Below, piece by piece: positions 18,158 through 26,977 of a stretch of DNA of 64,000 bases. A program made the position numbers and the translations under genes. The stretch is taken from positions 61,791 to 125,790 of the forward strand of contig JBBDSC010000123.1 of assembly GCA_040905145.1 (NCBI GenBank), read 5' to 3'. A model generated the notes under the pieces. The model made no database searches and was not told the origin of the DNA. It saw nothing but the letters and a program-made list of their open reading frames with translations. Numbering within the stretch: position 1 is the stretch's first letter; each line of letters starts with the position of its first letter. Origin of the DNA: DATGMS01 sp040905145 (GTDB taxonomy: Bacteria > Bacteroidota > Bacteroidia > Cytophagales > Cyclobacteriaceae).

Positions 18158-18713
18158 TTCTATTGCAAGGTAGAAAGGAGATTTGGGATTGGCATGTTAG
18201 ATTTGACATCCATGTCTCGATTCATGAACCTGCCCATTAAATGTAATAACTGATTTTTTTTTTAAAATGCCCCACATTTTGCTTTAGTTCTAATATGGAT
18301 TTATTTTTTGTATAGAATAAAAAGCATTAGAAATGAAATTAATTGCATCTCATCAAAAAAATTATTGCATTTTAATACTCCCTTTTATCTATATTTATAT
18401 TACATTTATAAATTCCCATACCTACTTGATTAGTTCCGCGATGTATAAAAAAGTCAAACTATATGTCTCTTTAATGGGATGTCAACGGTTATGGTTACAG
18501 ATATGCCTACCACGATGAGGAAGTGAAGAGGTCTTGCTGCTGAAGATTTAAAATAAGCATTCATTATCCTGCTAAACCATCTATGGGGCTGACGGGGCAA
18601 TGCTCTCTTTGGAGAAGAAATTATCTTTACATTGTCTAGACCTAGTATGAAATGCTCCTAATCTTAAAGAAAATCAATGAAATAAAATTCAAATAAAATA
18701 AATCTAATATTCT
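18158..18713. other. Gap with a possible RHS-like remnant
   Basis: 556 bp without an intact gene. The only coding-like piece is at 18475-18540 on the plus strand, which reads WDVNGYGYRYAYHDEEVKR before a stop; this resembles the GYRYGF/AYxxxE segment at the end of RHS-family core repeats. The rest is AT-rich. Confidence 0.35.
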
Positions 18714-20510
18714 TTGGACACCCTAAAAAAACTAATCAAAAGGTACTTTTCTAATTTCGTCTATTTCTTCGGTTATCTTCGGTTCCGCATATTTATCGCA
18801 GTGAGTTTAAGTATTGCTATAGGTATATTGGACGGCTTTGGGCTGTCTATGTTTTTGCCGCTTTTGCAGATGGTGAATGATAGTGGAGCTATGGATCCGG
18901 AGGGGATGGGTAATCTTAGCTTTTTGGTGGATGGGATTGAAGCTATCGGGATTAACCTTACACTGGGAACAGTGCTATTATTTATGCTGGTGTTTTTCGT
19001 GTTAAAGGGATTTGCGCAGTTTGGAAGTAGAGTTTATAGGGTAATATTACAACAATATTTTGTACGCACCCTTAGGCTTAACATGCTCAATTCCCTGAAC
19101 CAGATGAATTTTAAAGGCTTTATAACTTCAGATGCGGGAAGGATCCAAAATACCATGACTGGAGAGGTGGATAAGGTATCTAATGCCTACAATTATTATT
19201 TTGCTACATTTGAAAAGGGAGTATTAGTAGCTGTATATATGGCCTTTGCTTTTTTTGTGAATTCGCAGTTTGCTTTATTGGTCACCGCAGGTGGATTACT
19301 GACCAATCTGCTTTATGGAAAGCTATATAAACATACCAAAGGGGCGTCCAGAAAACTTACCGGCGATTCACATATCTACCAAGGACAGGTGATACAACAT
19401 GTTGCCAATTTCAGGTACCTCAGGGCTACAGGTCTGGTGGAGCAATTTGGGAATCGGTTAAGAAATACCATATATCAAATAGAAATAAGCCGAAGGAAGA
19501 TTGGAGTATTGTCCGGTCTATTGGAGGCGGCAAGAGAGCCATTATTGGTTGGTGTAGTGGCAACTGTAATCCTAATCCAAACCCAAGTCTTAGGAGGAGA
19601 TTTAGGTAGTATCCTGATAAGTTTATTGTTTTTTTACAGGGCATTAACCGCCCTGACCAATTTACAAACCAATTGGAACCGTTTTCTTGGTGATTCCGGA
19701 TCTTTAGATAATATGCAGGATTTCCAGAGGGTGCTGAAGGCACAAAAGCGAAGTAATGGAAGACAGTTGATTCAGCGGTTTGAAGAAGAATTGCGGGTAA
19801 GCAATTTAACTTTTGGCTATGGAGATCAGGAAATATTAAAAAATATAAATCTGCAAATTCCCAAAAACAAGAGTGTGGCTTTTGTAGGGGAAAGCGGTAG
19901 TGGTAAAACCACTTTGATCAATATCCTGGCCGGACTCTTGCCAGCCGATCAAGGAGAGATAACCATTGATGGCCTTTCCTTTACAAACTTGGATCTGGTC
20001 AGCTATCAGAGACGGATAGGGTATATCCCTCAGGACCCGGTGATTTTTAAGGATAGTATTTTCAATAATGTCACGTTCTGGGCGGAAAGCACTGCGGAAA
20101 ATATAACAAAGTTTGAAGAAGCCATCCGACAGTCATCTTTATCTGACTTTATCAATGCCTTACCGGCAGGGAAAGAAACCCAATTAGGAAATAATGGCAT
20201 TAATCTTAGTGGGGGGCAAAAACAGCGGATATCCATTGCCCGGGAACTTTACAAGGATATAGATATCCTGATTATGGATGAAGCCACTTCTGCTTTGGAT
20301 TCGGAGACAGAACGAGCCATTCAGGAAAATATCGATGTCCTCAAAGGGCAATATACCATCTTGATTGTGGCACACCGTTTATCCACCATTCGTAATGTGG
20401 ATAGGGTGGTGTTTATGCAAGAGGGCAGAATCAAAGACGAGGGTAGTTTTGAAGATTTGGTAGAGAAGTTGCCTGGTTTCAGGAAAATGGTAAAGTTGCA
20501 GGAAATCTGA
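18714..20510 (+). CDS. ABC exporter, fused permease and ATPase
   Basis: 598 residues: an N-terminal six-helix type I exporter domain (about 1-330) and a C-terminal nucleotide-binding domain with Walker A GESGSGKTT, signature LSGGQKQR, Walker B ILIMDEATSALD and the H-loop VAHRLST. It functions as a dimer, typically exporting lipids, peptides or drugs. The start is TTG at 18714; an in-frame stop lies 9 bp upstream and no suitable ATG follows before the first helix. There is no adjacent substrate or accessory gene, so the cargo is unknown. Confidence 0.92.
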   Translation: MDTLKKLIKRYFSNFVYFFGYLRFRIFIAVSLSIAIGILDGFGLSMFLPLLQMVNDSGAMDPEGMGNLSFLVDGIEAIGINLTLGTVLLFMLVFFVLKGFAQFGSRVYRVILQQYFVRTLRLNMLNSLNQMNFKGFITSDAGRIQNTMTGEVDKVSNAYNYYFATFEKGVLVAVYMAFAFFVNSQFALLVTAGGLLTNLLYGKLYKHTKGASRKLTGDSHIYQGQVIQHVANFRYLRATGLVEQFGNRLRNTIYQIEISRRKIGVLSGLLEAAREPLLVGVVATVILIQTQVLGGDLGSILISLLFFYRALTALTNLQTNWNRFLGDSGSLDNMQDFQRVLKAQKRSNGRQLIQRFEEELRVSNLTFGYGDQEILKNINLQIPKNKSVAFVGESGSGKTTLINILAGLLPADQGEITIDGLSFTNLDLVSYQRRIGYIPQDPVIFKDSIFNNVTFWAESTAENITKFEEAIRQSSLSDFINALPAGKETQLGNNGINLSGGQKQRISIARELYKDIDILIMDEATSALDSETERAIQENIDVLKGQYTILIVAHRLSTIRNVDRVVFMQEGRIKDEGSFEDLVEKLPGFRKMVKLQEI

Positions 20511-20522
20511 TTTGAATTATCA

Positions 20523-20813
20523 TTAGAGCTGATTTTTCCTTCTTTCTGTGGGATCCCCTCCTATCAGGTTTTCAAAAGCACCCAATGAAAGCTGGAGTTT
20601 TGCCTGATTGAATTTTTCAAGGGTTTTCCTGGCGGTATCTATAGAGAAATTATCATAGTCCAAGTGGGTCGCCACAAAATCGTCCCTGGTACCGTCCTTT
20701 CTGAACACACATAGGTCCAGACCTTGAACCCCTATTTCCCCTGCTTTCCTGACTACCTCATTCAGGCCCAGTTGATCAAAGGCCGAAGACATGATCCAAA
20801 TTTGATTGTTCAT
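20523..20813 (-). pseudogene. Truncated sugar-phosphate isomerase/epimerase (TIM barrel N-terminus)
   Basis: 96 residues beginning MNNQIWIMSSAFDQLGLNEV, with GVQGLDLCVFRKDGTRDDF, which resemble the first strands of xylose-isomerase-like TIM barrels (IolE/YcjR type, usually 270-330 residues). The frame ends after about a third of a barrel with RRKNQL. The N-terminus is intact, so the gene was cut at its 3' end. Loss of function is inferred from length. Confidence 0.65.
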
Positions 20814-20890
20814 TTTATGTGTTTATCTATAGGTGTTATCATCAACAAACAAAGGCAAAAATTCCGCCAAAAGTCTATTCTATTCACTTA

Positions 20891-20918
20891 TTAACCACGG
20901 GTTGAAACCCGTGGCTAA
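20891..20918. repeat. Palindromic repeat CCACGGGTT/AACCCGTGG
   Basis: TTAACCACGGGTT and AACCCGTGGCTAA face each other across two bases. Elements of this form are scattered in Bacteroidota genomes and look like REP-type units. A second short palindrome, CGCCAACTGGCG, follows 13 bp later. Confidence 0.65.
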
Positions 20919-21050
20919 TGATATTTGACTCGCCAACTGGCGGATGACACATTTGTCAGCAGTCTTCCTACTGTCTTTAGCTGGAGGTTAGGTTGGTTAA
21001 CGCTTATCTCTTGGCTTTAGCCAAAAAATAGGTGGATCTTATTGTTTAAG

Positions 21051-21490
21051 TTACTTCTCGATCCTGATCTGCCTTCTGATAATGCCTTCCTTATGCAGGA
21101 TATGGATATAATATTGATTGGGTCTGAAATGGTTGAGGTTCAGGGTTACCTTGTTCCCTTTTATCGGTTGGTAGTATACTTCTTTGCCCCAAAGATCAAA
21201 GATGGATACATATAGGATAATGGTATTGTCTGATCGGTATTGTAGTATCCAACCGGGAGGATAGGTCCAATCGTATGTATACCCCGGCTGGTGCCCTCCC
21301 TGCACATTGGCCGTATAGGTATAGATATTGCCGGGACTGACTGCTGCCGTGCCTGAAGCAGAAGCCTCACCGGAATTGACAGGGCCTACCTGTGTAAGAC
21401 ATATTATTTACAGCATCAGGAGTAAAACCACCACCACCTGTGTAATTGCAAAAATTATCAACAACTCCGGCTAAACAAGGGTCTGCAGGA
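21051..21490 (-). pseudogene. Broken 3' end of a secreted protein with T9SS-like tail
   Basis: The downstream part (21051-21305, extending to about 21385 in the same frame) reads GTAAVSPGNIYTYTANVQGG and continues to a C-terminal beta-sandwich ending IRRQIRIEK, typical of gliding/T9SS cargo tails. Upstream, about 21390-21490, the sense continues in another frame (YPADPCLAGVVDNFCNYTG), so there is a frameshift. Nothing further upstream is coding. Best read as a degraded gene fragment. Confidence 0.6.
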
Positions 21491-21740
21491 TATAAAAATA
21501 AACTTTTACACTTTTATTTGAAACATTCAATATTGAATAATCCTTAATGTTGAATTGTTTGGTTTAAATAATATATTGAATAAGCAAGTGATTAAATACA
21601 ATAATTGAGATAAAAAAATTAATATAAGTATTATTTGGATTACATATATAATTATTTATAGTTGATTATTATATACTTTATTTTTAAACGGGATAGAAGC
21701 AAAAATTAGCTGAAAAGCCAGGTTTGCTTAGGAGGGCAAT

Positions 21741-21848
21741 ATGTTTAAATACAATTATGATGAACAGGGCAGGCTGGTAGAGGAAAGGGAATATGTGCCC
21801 TCCTACAACTTTGCGCTGCTGCTTAGGAAAACTTGCGTTCGGCTTTAG
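21741..21848 (+). pseudogene. RHS/YD-repeat fragment
   Basis: A 35-codon frame starting MFKYNYDEQGRLVEERE. The spacing Y-x-YD-x2-GRL is the YD repeat of RHS proteins. The frame then runs into a GGCTTTAGCC palindrome and stops. Probably a remnant of a much larger RHS gene. Confidence 0.5.
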
Positions 21849-22319
21849 CCAACGGGAAAAGATAGCCAAGTGGGTCCCTGGCTTTAGCCACATTTGACAG
21901 GCTCGTTGGAGAGGATGTGGCTAAAGCCCCTTTACCTGCACTTTTGTTGACCGTCGGCTAAAGCAGACGGCAATGAATAAGCCTATTATCACATTGTATC
22001 ACTCATCACTTTTCACCCATCATCGGATCACCAAATTCATGTCATCAGTCTCCTTACTATACATATAATAAGATGGCAGACCATTTATAATGAGCCGTTT
22101 ATTCATTTTGTTATATAATCAGATATGGTGCGCAAGGGTGCTTTACAGGAACTACTTTGCTTGAAATAAAAAAGGTTTCGCACAAAGCAAAGAAGAAAAA
22201 ATACGCGAAGGTCGCAAAATTAGTTTTCTGCGGGCTTTGCGTTTTTAACTTCCCGGCCTTTGCGTGAAAAATACCGGACTGTGCGCTCCAGAGGAACTCG
22301 CATCTAAATTGGTTTTACA

Positions 22320-22353
22320 AAAAAAGCCCCTAATAAAAATTAGAAGCTTTTTT
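22320..22353 (-). terminator. Terminator of nrdBA
   Basis: AAAAAAGC-CC-CTAAT / ATTAG-AA-GCTTTTTT hairpin with T-runs on both strands, 20 bp past the nrdA stop. Confidence 0.75.
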
Positions 22354-22372
22354 CTTGACTTAAAAACCAGGA

Positions 22373-24763
22373 TCAGCTGCCACACATCTCACAATCATCT
22401 GGATTATCCAAAGAACAGGCGATTGCCTCCTGGCTTTGAGATTTTTGCTGACCAACCTCCACTGCAGGCGTACTGGCAAGATTGGATTTGTCAACAGTAA
22501 ACTGAATGGCACTGCTGGCTGCTTTCGACCTTAAGTAATACATTCCGGTTTTCAGGCCTTTTTTCCAGGCATAGAAGTGCATGGAAGTCAGTTTACCAAA
22601 GTTGGGTTCCTCAAGGAACACATTCATGCTTTGGGACTGGCAAATATAAGCGCCCCTGTCCGCAGCCATATCAATAATAACCTTTTGTGATATTTCCCAA
22701 ACCGTCTTGTAAATGTCTTTGATGTTCTGGGGAATTTCAGGCAGTCCCTGCACAGAACCATTGGCTGAGATCAATCTATTCTTCATGTTTTCATTCCAAA
22801 GCCCCAATCGGATCAAGTCTTTCATCAGGTGTTTGTTGACCACAATAAACTCACCTGACAAGGTCCTTCTAGTGTAAATGTTGGAAGTATAAGGTTCAAA
22901 GCATTCATTGTTCCCCAATATCTGAGAGGTGGAAGCCGTTGGCATTGGAGCTACCAACAGAGAATTTCTCACCCCGTATTTGTCCACTTTCTTTTTCAAT
23001 TCACTCCAGTTCCACCTATTTGATTTTGGGCTAACCCCCCAAAGATCAAACTGGAATTGCCCTTTGGAAACAGGAGAACCGGCGTAAGTCTCATAGGTAC
23101 CTTCCATCTTGGCCAATTCCATGGAGGTTTCCATCGCTGCAAAATAAATAGTCTCAAATATATCCTCATTAAGTCCTTTTGCCTCATCAGAATCAAAAGG
23201 CATTCTTAGCATGATGAAGGCATCGGCCAATCCCTGAACGCCAAGTCCAATAGGCCTGTGACGGAAGTTGGACTTTCTGGCTTCTTCAATCGGGTAATAA
23301 TTTACATCAATGACCTTGTTCAGGTTTCTTGTCGCTACTTTGGTGATTTCATACAGCTTCCGATGGTCAAAGTAGCTTTTCCCATCGTTCCCTGTCATGA
23401 CAAATTTAGGAAGGGCAATGGAAGCCAAGTTACATACAGCCACTTCATCAGGAGAAGTGTACTCCATGATTTCAGTACAAAGATTAGAAGATTTGATTGT
23501 GCCTAGATTCTGCTGATTGGACTTGCCATTGGCAGCATCTTTATATAGGATATAAGGTGTGCCGGTTTCAATCTGGGATTCCAGTATTTCAAACCATAGA
23601 TCCTGTGCTTTTACAGTTTCCCTCGCCCGCCCCTCTTTTTCGTATTTTTCATAAAGTCTTTCAAATTCCTCCCCATAGCAATCAGACAATCCCGGAGCCT
23701 CGTGGGGACAGAACAGCGACCAATCTTCATTGGCCTCAATGCGTTTCATAAACAGGTCCGAAATCCAAAGGGCATAGAACAAATCACGGGCCCTCATTTC
23801 CTCCTTGCCATGATTCTTTTTAAGCTCCAGGAAGTCTTTGACGTCCGCATGCCATGGCTCAAGATAAATAGCAAAACTGCCTTTCCGTTTTCCACCACCT
23901 TGATCTACGTACCTTGCTGTCATGTCGAAATTCCTTAGCATAGGAACAATACCATTGGATACTCCATTGGTACCGCGTATATAAGTGCCTTTTGCCCGAA
24001 CATTATGGATGGACAGCCCAATTCCTCCTGCTGATTGGGATATCTTGGCACATTGCTTCAAAGTATCATAAATGCCGTCAATACTGTCATCCTTCATCGT
24101 TAAGAGAAAGCAGGAGGATAGTTGCGGTTTGGTAGTTCCTGCATTGAATAAGGTTGGGGTAGCATGAGTGAACCATTTCTGCGAAAGGAGGGTATAAGTT
24201 TCTATAGCCGCCTCAATATCCTCTTTATGAATGCCAATGGCCACCCTCATCAACATGTGTTGAGGCCTTTCTACCACTTTATCTTCCAATCTAACCAGGT
24301 AACTTCTCTCTAAAGTCTTGAAACCAAAATAATCATAGTCAAAATCCCTTTTATAGTCGATGGCTCCATCCAACCTAGCGGCATTCTTCTTAACCACGCC
24401 ATATACGTCCGGTGCTATCAAAGCAGCATTTTCCCCTGTTTTTGGGTTAATATACGTATACAATCTCTTCATGGTGTTGGAGAAGGATTGGCTGGTCGTT
24501 TTATGTAAATTAGATATAGCAATCCTGGCTGCTAAAATGGCATATTCTGGGTGCTTTACTGTCATCGAAGCACAGACTTCCGCAGCAAGTTTATCCAACT
24601 CTGTAGTCATCACCCCGTCATAAAGGCCATCAATCACCTTTTTGGCCACTTCTATGGGATGGATATACCTGCCATCCAATTCATAGCAAAGATTTTCAAT
24701 CCTTGTGGTAATTTTATCGAACCTTACCGATTCTCTTCTACCGTCTCTTTTGATTACTAACAT
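22373..24763 (-). CDS. nrdA: Ribonucleoside-diphosphate reductase, alpha subunit
   Basis: Large subunit of class Ia ribonucleotide reductase, which makes deoxyribonucleotides. The 796 residues begin with an ATP-cone allosteric domain (about 1-90), then the barrel with the active-site cysteine in LSSCFLLTM, the segment SNLCTEIMEY and AVCNLASIAL, and the radical-transfer tyrosine region. The C-terminus ends DDCEMCGS, the CxxC pair that is re-reduced by thioredoxin. It lies 34 bp downstream of nrdB, in the order beta then alpha. Confidence 0.97.
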   Translation of the reverse strand: MLVIKRDGRRESVRFDKITTRIENLCYELDGRYIHPIEVAKKVIDGLYDGVMTTELDKLAAEVCASMTVKHPEYAILAARIAISNLHKTTSQSFSNTMKRLYTYINPKTGENAALIAPDVYGVVKKNAARLDGAIDYKRDFDYDYFGFKTLERSYLVRLEDKVVERPQHMLMRVAIGIHKEDIEAAIETYTLLSQKWFTHATPTLFNAGTTKPQLSSCFLLTMKDDSIDGIYDTLKQCAKISQSAGGIGLSIHNVRAKGTYIRGTNGVSNGIVPMLRNFDMTARYVDQGGGKRKGSFAIYLEPWHADVKDFLELKKNHGKEEMRARDLFYALWISDLFMKRIEANEDWSLFCPHEAPGLSDCYGEEFERLYEKYEKEGRARETVKAQDLWFEILESQIETGTPYILYKDAANGKSNQQNLGTIKSSNLCTEIMEYTSPDEVAVCNLASIALPKFVMTGNDGKSYFDHRKLYEITKVATRNLNKVIDVNYYPIEEARKSNFRHRPIGLGVQGLADAFIMLRMPFDSDEAKGLNEDIFETIYFAAMETSMELAKMEGTYETYAGSPVSKGQFQFDLWGVSPKSNRWNWSELKKKVDKYGVRNSLLVAPMPTASTSQILGNNECFEPYTSNIYTRRTLSGEFIVVNKHLMKDLIRLGLWNENMKNRLISANGSVQGLPEIPQNIKDIYKTVWEISQKVIIDMAADRGAYICQSQSMNVFLEEPNFGKLTSMHFYAWKKGLKTGMYYLRSKAASSAIQFTVDKSNLASTPAVEVGQQKSQSQEAIACSLDNPDDCEMCGS

Positions 24764-24797
24764 GCTATTAAAATTAATGGTGAAAAAAACTTACTGG

Positions 24798-25781
24798 TCA
24801 AAAGTCCTCTTCGACAGAGAATTTAGCGGAATCTGAAGCATCTTTTGCCTTCATTACGCCAGCCTTTTGATAATCCCCTACTCTTTTTTCAAAGAAGTTG
24901 GTCTTACCTTGAAGGGATATCATATCCATGAAGTCAAATGGATTGCTGCTGTTCCAGGCTTTATCACACCCTAATTCCTGTAGCAATCTATCTGCCACAA
25001 ATTCAATATACTGACACATTAAATCTGCATTCATCCCGATCAGTCTTACAGGAAGTGCGTCGGTAACGAATTCTTTTTCGATCTCAACAGCATCTTTGAT
25101 GATGTCTGTTACCACATCTCTTGGAAGTTGGTTCACCACATGTTGGGTATATAGGTAACAGGCAAAATCACAATGCAATCCTTCATCCCTGGAGATCAGT
25201 TCATTGGAAAAAGTCAGCCCTGGCATCAGCCCCCTCTTTTTGAGCCAAAAAATAGAACAAAATGAACCGGAAAAGAAGATCCCTTCCACTGCGGCAAAGG
25301 CAATCAACCTTTCCTGAAAATTGCCTTTATCTATCCATCTCAAAGCCCAGTCCGCTTTCTTTTTGACACAGGAAAGATGTTCAATGGCATTAAAAAGTTT
25401 ATCCCTCTCCGCTGCACTTTTGATATAGGTGTCAATTAACAGACTATAGGTCTCGGAATGAATGTTTTCCATGGCTATTTGAAAACCGTAAAAAAACTTA
25501 GCCTCTGTATATTGTACTTCGGATACAAAATGTTCGGCAAGGTTTTCGTTTACTATTCCATCGCTTGCCGCAAAAAAGGCCAACACATGGGAAATAAAAT
25601 GTCTTTCTCCCTCTGAAAGATTTTTCCAGTCTTTCAGATCTTGCCCCAAATCAATTTCTTCAGCCGTCCAAAAGCTTGCTTCTGCTTTTTTGTAATAATT
25701 CCAAATGTCATCGTGCTGAATTGGAAAAAGTACAAATCGGCTATTATCCCCTTGCTCTAAAATCGGTTCTGGTTTTTGCAT
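24798..25781 (-). CDS. nrdB: Ribonucleoside-diphosphate reductase, beta subunit
   Basis: 327-residue ferritin-like subunit that generates the tyrosyl radical. Di-iron ligands are visible in the helices EIDLGQDLKDW, AFAAVEGIFFSGSF and ISRDEGLHCDFACYL, and the radical Tyr lies in SETYSLLIDTYI after the AMENIHSE ligand helix. The gene is transcribed first, ahead of nrdA, and its C-terminal tail (SVEEDF) should dock in NrdA. No NrdR box was recognised in the 500-bp leader. Confidence 0.97.
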   Translation of the reverse strand: MQKPEPILEQGDNSRFVLFPIQHDDIWNYYKKAEASFWTAEEIDLGQDLKDWKNLSEGERHFISHVLAFFAASDGIVNENLAEHFVSEVQYTEAKFFYGFQIAMENIHSETYSLLIDTYIKSAAERDKLFNAIEHLSCVKKKADWALRWIDKGNFQERLIAFAAVEGIFFSGSFCSIFWLKKRGLMPGLTFSNELISRDEGLHCDFACYLYTQHVVNQLPRDVVTDIIKDAVEIEKEFVTDALPVRLIGMNADLMCQYIEFVADRLLQELGCDKAWNSSNPFDFMDMISLQGKTNFFEKRVGDYQKAGVMKAKDASDSAKFSVEEDF

Positions 25782-26317
25782 AATTTTCTATTTAATTACA
25801 TTCCTCATTTTAATTTTAAAGACCCCGTAAGCTTTAATAAATCGTTTGGTTGGATCATTCTGTTGGACGACCCCCCTGTATCGGGCTTCATCTTAAACAA
25901 AGATGGGTAACTATTTTGGGAAAGGCAAAAGAGTAAAATAGCATGACAGCTGGATTTTGACTTATAGTCAAGGACGCCTATATCCCTGTAAAACAGTTAT
26001 AAATATCAGGATATATCAAGTAAAGCTTTTATCAAAGGGGTAATTTTAAGTTTAAAAATAAATTAAAAAAATATTTTTAACCCGCATCCATAAATATTTT
26101 GACCCAAAGTCAACTGAGGTTTAGGCCTACCCTTACCCCAATTGCATTATCCTATGGGTAATGAGTCTTTTAATATGACATTTCCGATGGCCAGTTTTTT
26201 CTTCAGGTGATAATAAGGGCGGATCATTAAAAGTTTATGGTTTAATTTTTTCTTCTATAGAAATATGTTTATATTTGCACCTCGATTTTGATAAAAAAGT
26301 TCTTATTTCTTTATTTT
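25782..26317. other. Divergent intergenic region nrdB / rplU
   Basis: 536 bp, AT-rich. It holds the rplU promoter element at 26270. I found no ORF with recognisable content and no clear operator; part of it is presumably the nrdBA leader, with a small hairpin CATCTTT/AAAGATG near 25890. Confidence 0.6.
26270..26277 (+). promoter_or_regulatory. Putative -7 promoter element of rplU-rpmA
   Basis: TATATTTG is an exact TAnnTTTG match, 40 bp before the rplU ATG. The predicted transcript start near 26283 leaves only about 5 nt before the upstream TTG at 26288 and so favours the ATG at 26318 as start. Confidence 0.65.
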
Positions 26318-26629
26318 ATGTACGCAATAGTTAACATATCCGGAAAGCAGTTTAAAGTAACAAAAGATCAATTTATCTATGCACCAAAGTTGCAAGGTGA
26401 TATTGACGCTTCCGTAGAATTTGATCAGGTATTGTTGTGTGATGACAGCGGTACAGTATCAATTGGCGCGCCCTTATTGAGTGGCGCAACGGTTTCAGGA
26501 AAAATTCTTGAGCACGTGAAAGGCGACAAAGTAATCGTCTTCAAAAAGAAAAGGAGAAAAGGTTATAAGAAGAAAAACGGTCACAGACAGGATTTCACTA
26601 AAATACTCATAGAAAACATTGTATTATAA
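26318..26629 (+). CDS. rplU: 50S ribosomal protein L21
   Basis: 103 residues beginning MYAIVNISGKQFKV, the universal L21 start, with the basic KKKRRKGYKKKNGHRQ motif near residue 77 that contacts 23S rRNA. An in-frame TTG ten codons upstream would add a hydrophobic leader (IKKFLFLYF) that no L21 has, so I use the ATG at 26318. It is followed by rpmA after 34 bp, the usual pairing. Confidence 0.98.
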   Translation: MYAIVNISGKQFKVTKDQFIYAPKLQGDIDASVEFDQVLLCDDSGTVSIGAPLLSGATVSGKILEHVKGDKVIVFKKKRRKGYKKKNGHRQDFTKILIENIVL

Positions 26630-26663
26630 GAGAATCTTAGGATAATCAAAAACATTTAAAGTT

Positions 26664-26924
26664 ATGGCTCACAAGAAAGGTGTAGGTAGTTCCAGAAACG
26701 GTAGGGAATCCCATAGTAAAAGACTAGGTGTCAAAAAATTTGGCGGCGAAGCTGTTATAGCTGGTAATATCATTGTAAGGCAAAGAGGCACCAAGCACCA
26801 TCCTGGAGGAAATGTTGGGTTGGGCAAGGACCACACGCTTTTTGCCTTGACAGATGGCAAAGTGACATTCAGAAAGAAAGTTGATGGTAAATCTTATGTA
26901 AGTGTAATTCCAGCAGAAGCATAA
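26664..26924 (+). CDS. rpmA: 50S ribosomal protein L27
   Basis: 86 residues starting MAHKKGVGSSRNGRES, whose flexible N-terminal tail reaches the peptidyl transferase centre; there is no Firmicutes-type cleaved extension. The KHHPGGNVGLGKDHTLFAL core is typical. A strong bidirectional terminator follows. Confidence 0.98.
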   Translation: MAHKKGVGSSRNGRESHSKRLGVKKFGGEAVIAGNIIVRQRGTKHHPGGNVGLGKDHTLFALTDGKVTFRKKVDGKSYVSVIPAEA

Positions 26925-26941
26925 TCATCATTAGTATAAAT

Positions 26942-26973
26942 AAAAAGCCTTTCTCCGTGGAGAAAGGCTTTTT
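26942..26973. terminator. Bidirectional terminator between rpmA and the baeRF-like gene
   Basis: 15-bp perfect stem AAAAAGCCTTTCTCC / GGAGAAAGGCTTTTT with a minimal loop and A/T runs on both sides, between convergent genes. Confidence 0.9.
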
Positions 26974-26977
26974 CTAT

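Larger units (their letters stand above)
21011..21970. repeat. Cluster of GGCTTTAGCC palindromes
   Basis: Five related units: TTGGCTTTAGCCAA at 21011, GGCTTTAGCC at 21841, TGGCTTTAGCCA at 21879, GTGGCTAAAGCCCC at 21918 and CCGTCGGCTAAAGCAGACGG at 21951. They are REP-like. No REP-associated (Y1) transposase is present in the window. Confidence 0.65.
20814..22372. other. Debris region with repeats and gene fragments
   Basis: About 1.56 kb with no intact gene. It contains a CCACGGGTT palindrome at 20891, a broken T9SS-type protein at 21051-21490, an RHS YD-repeat fragment at 21741, a cluster of GGCTTTAGCC palindromes, CACAAAGC-type junk near 22170-22260 and the nrdA terminator. Confidence 0.7.

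Noticed and set aside
25782..26260. NrdR box upstream of nrdB
   Set aside because: No pair of ACACwATATwGTGT-like sites was found.
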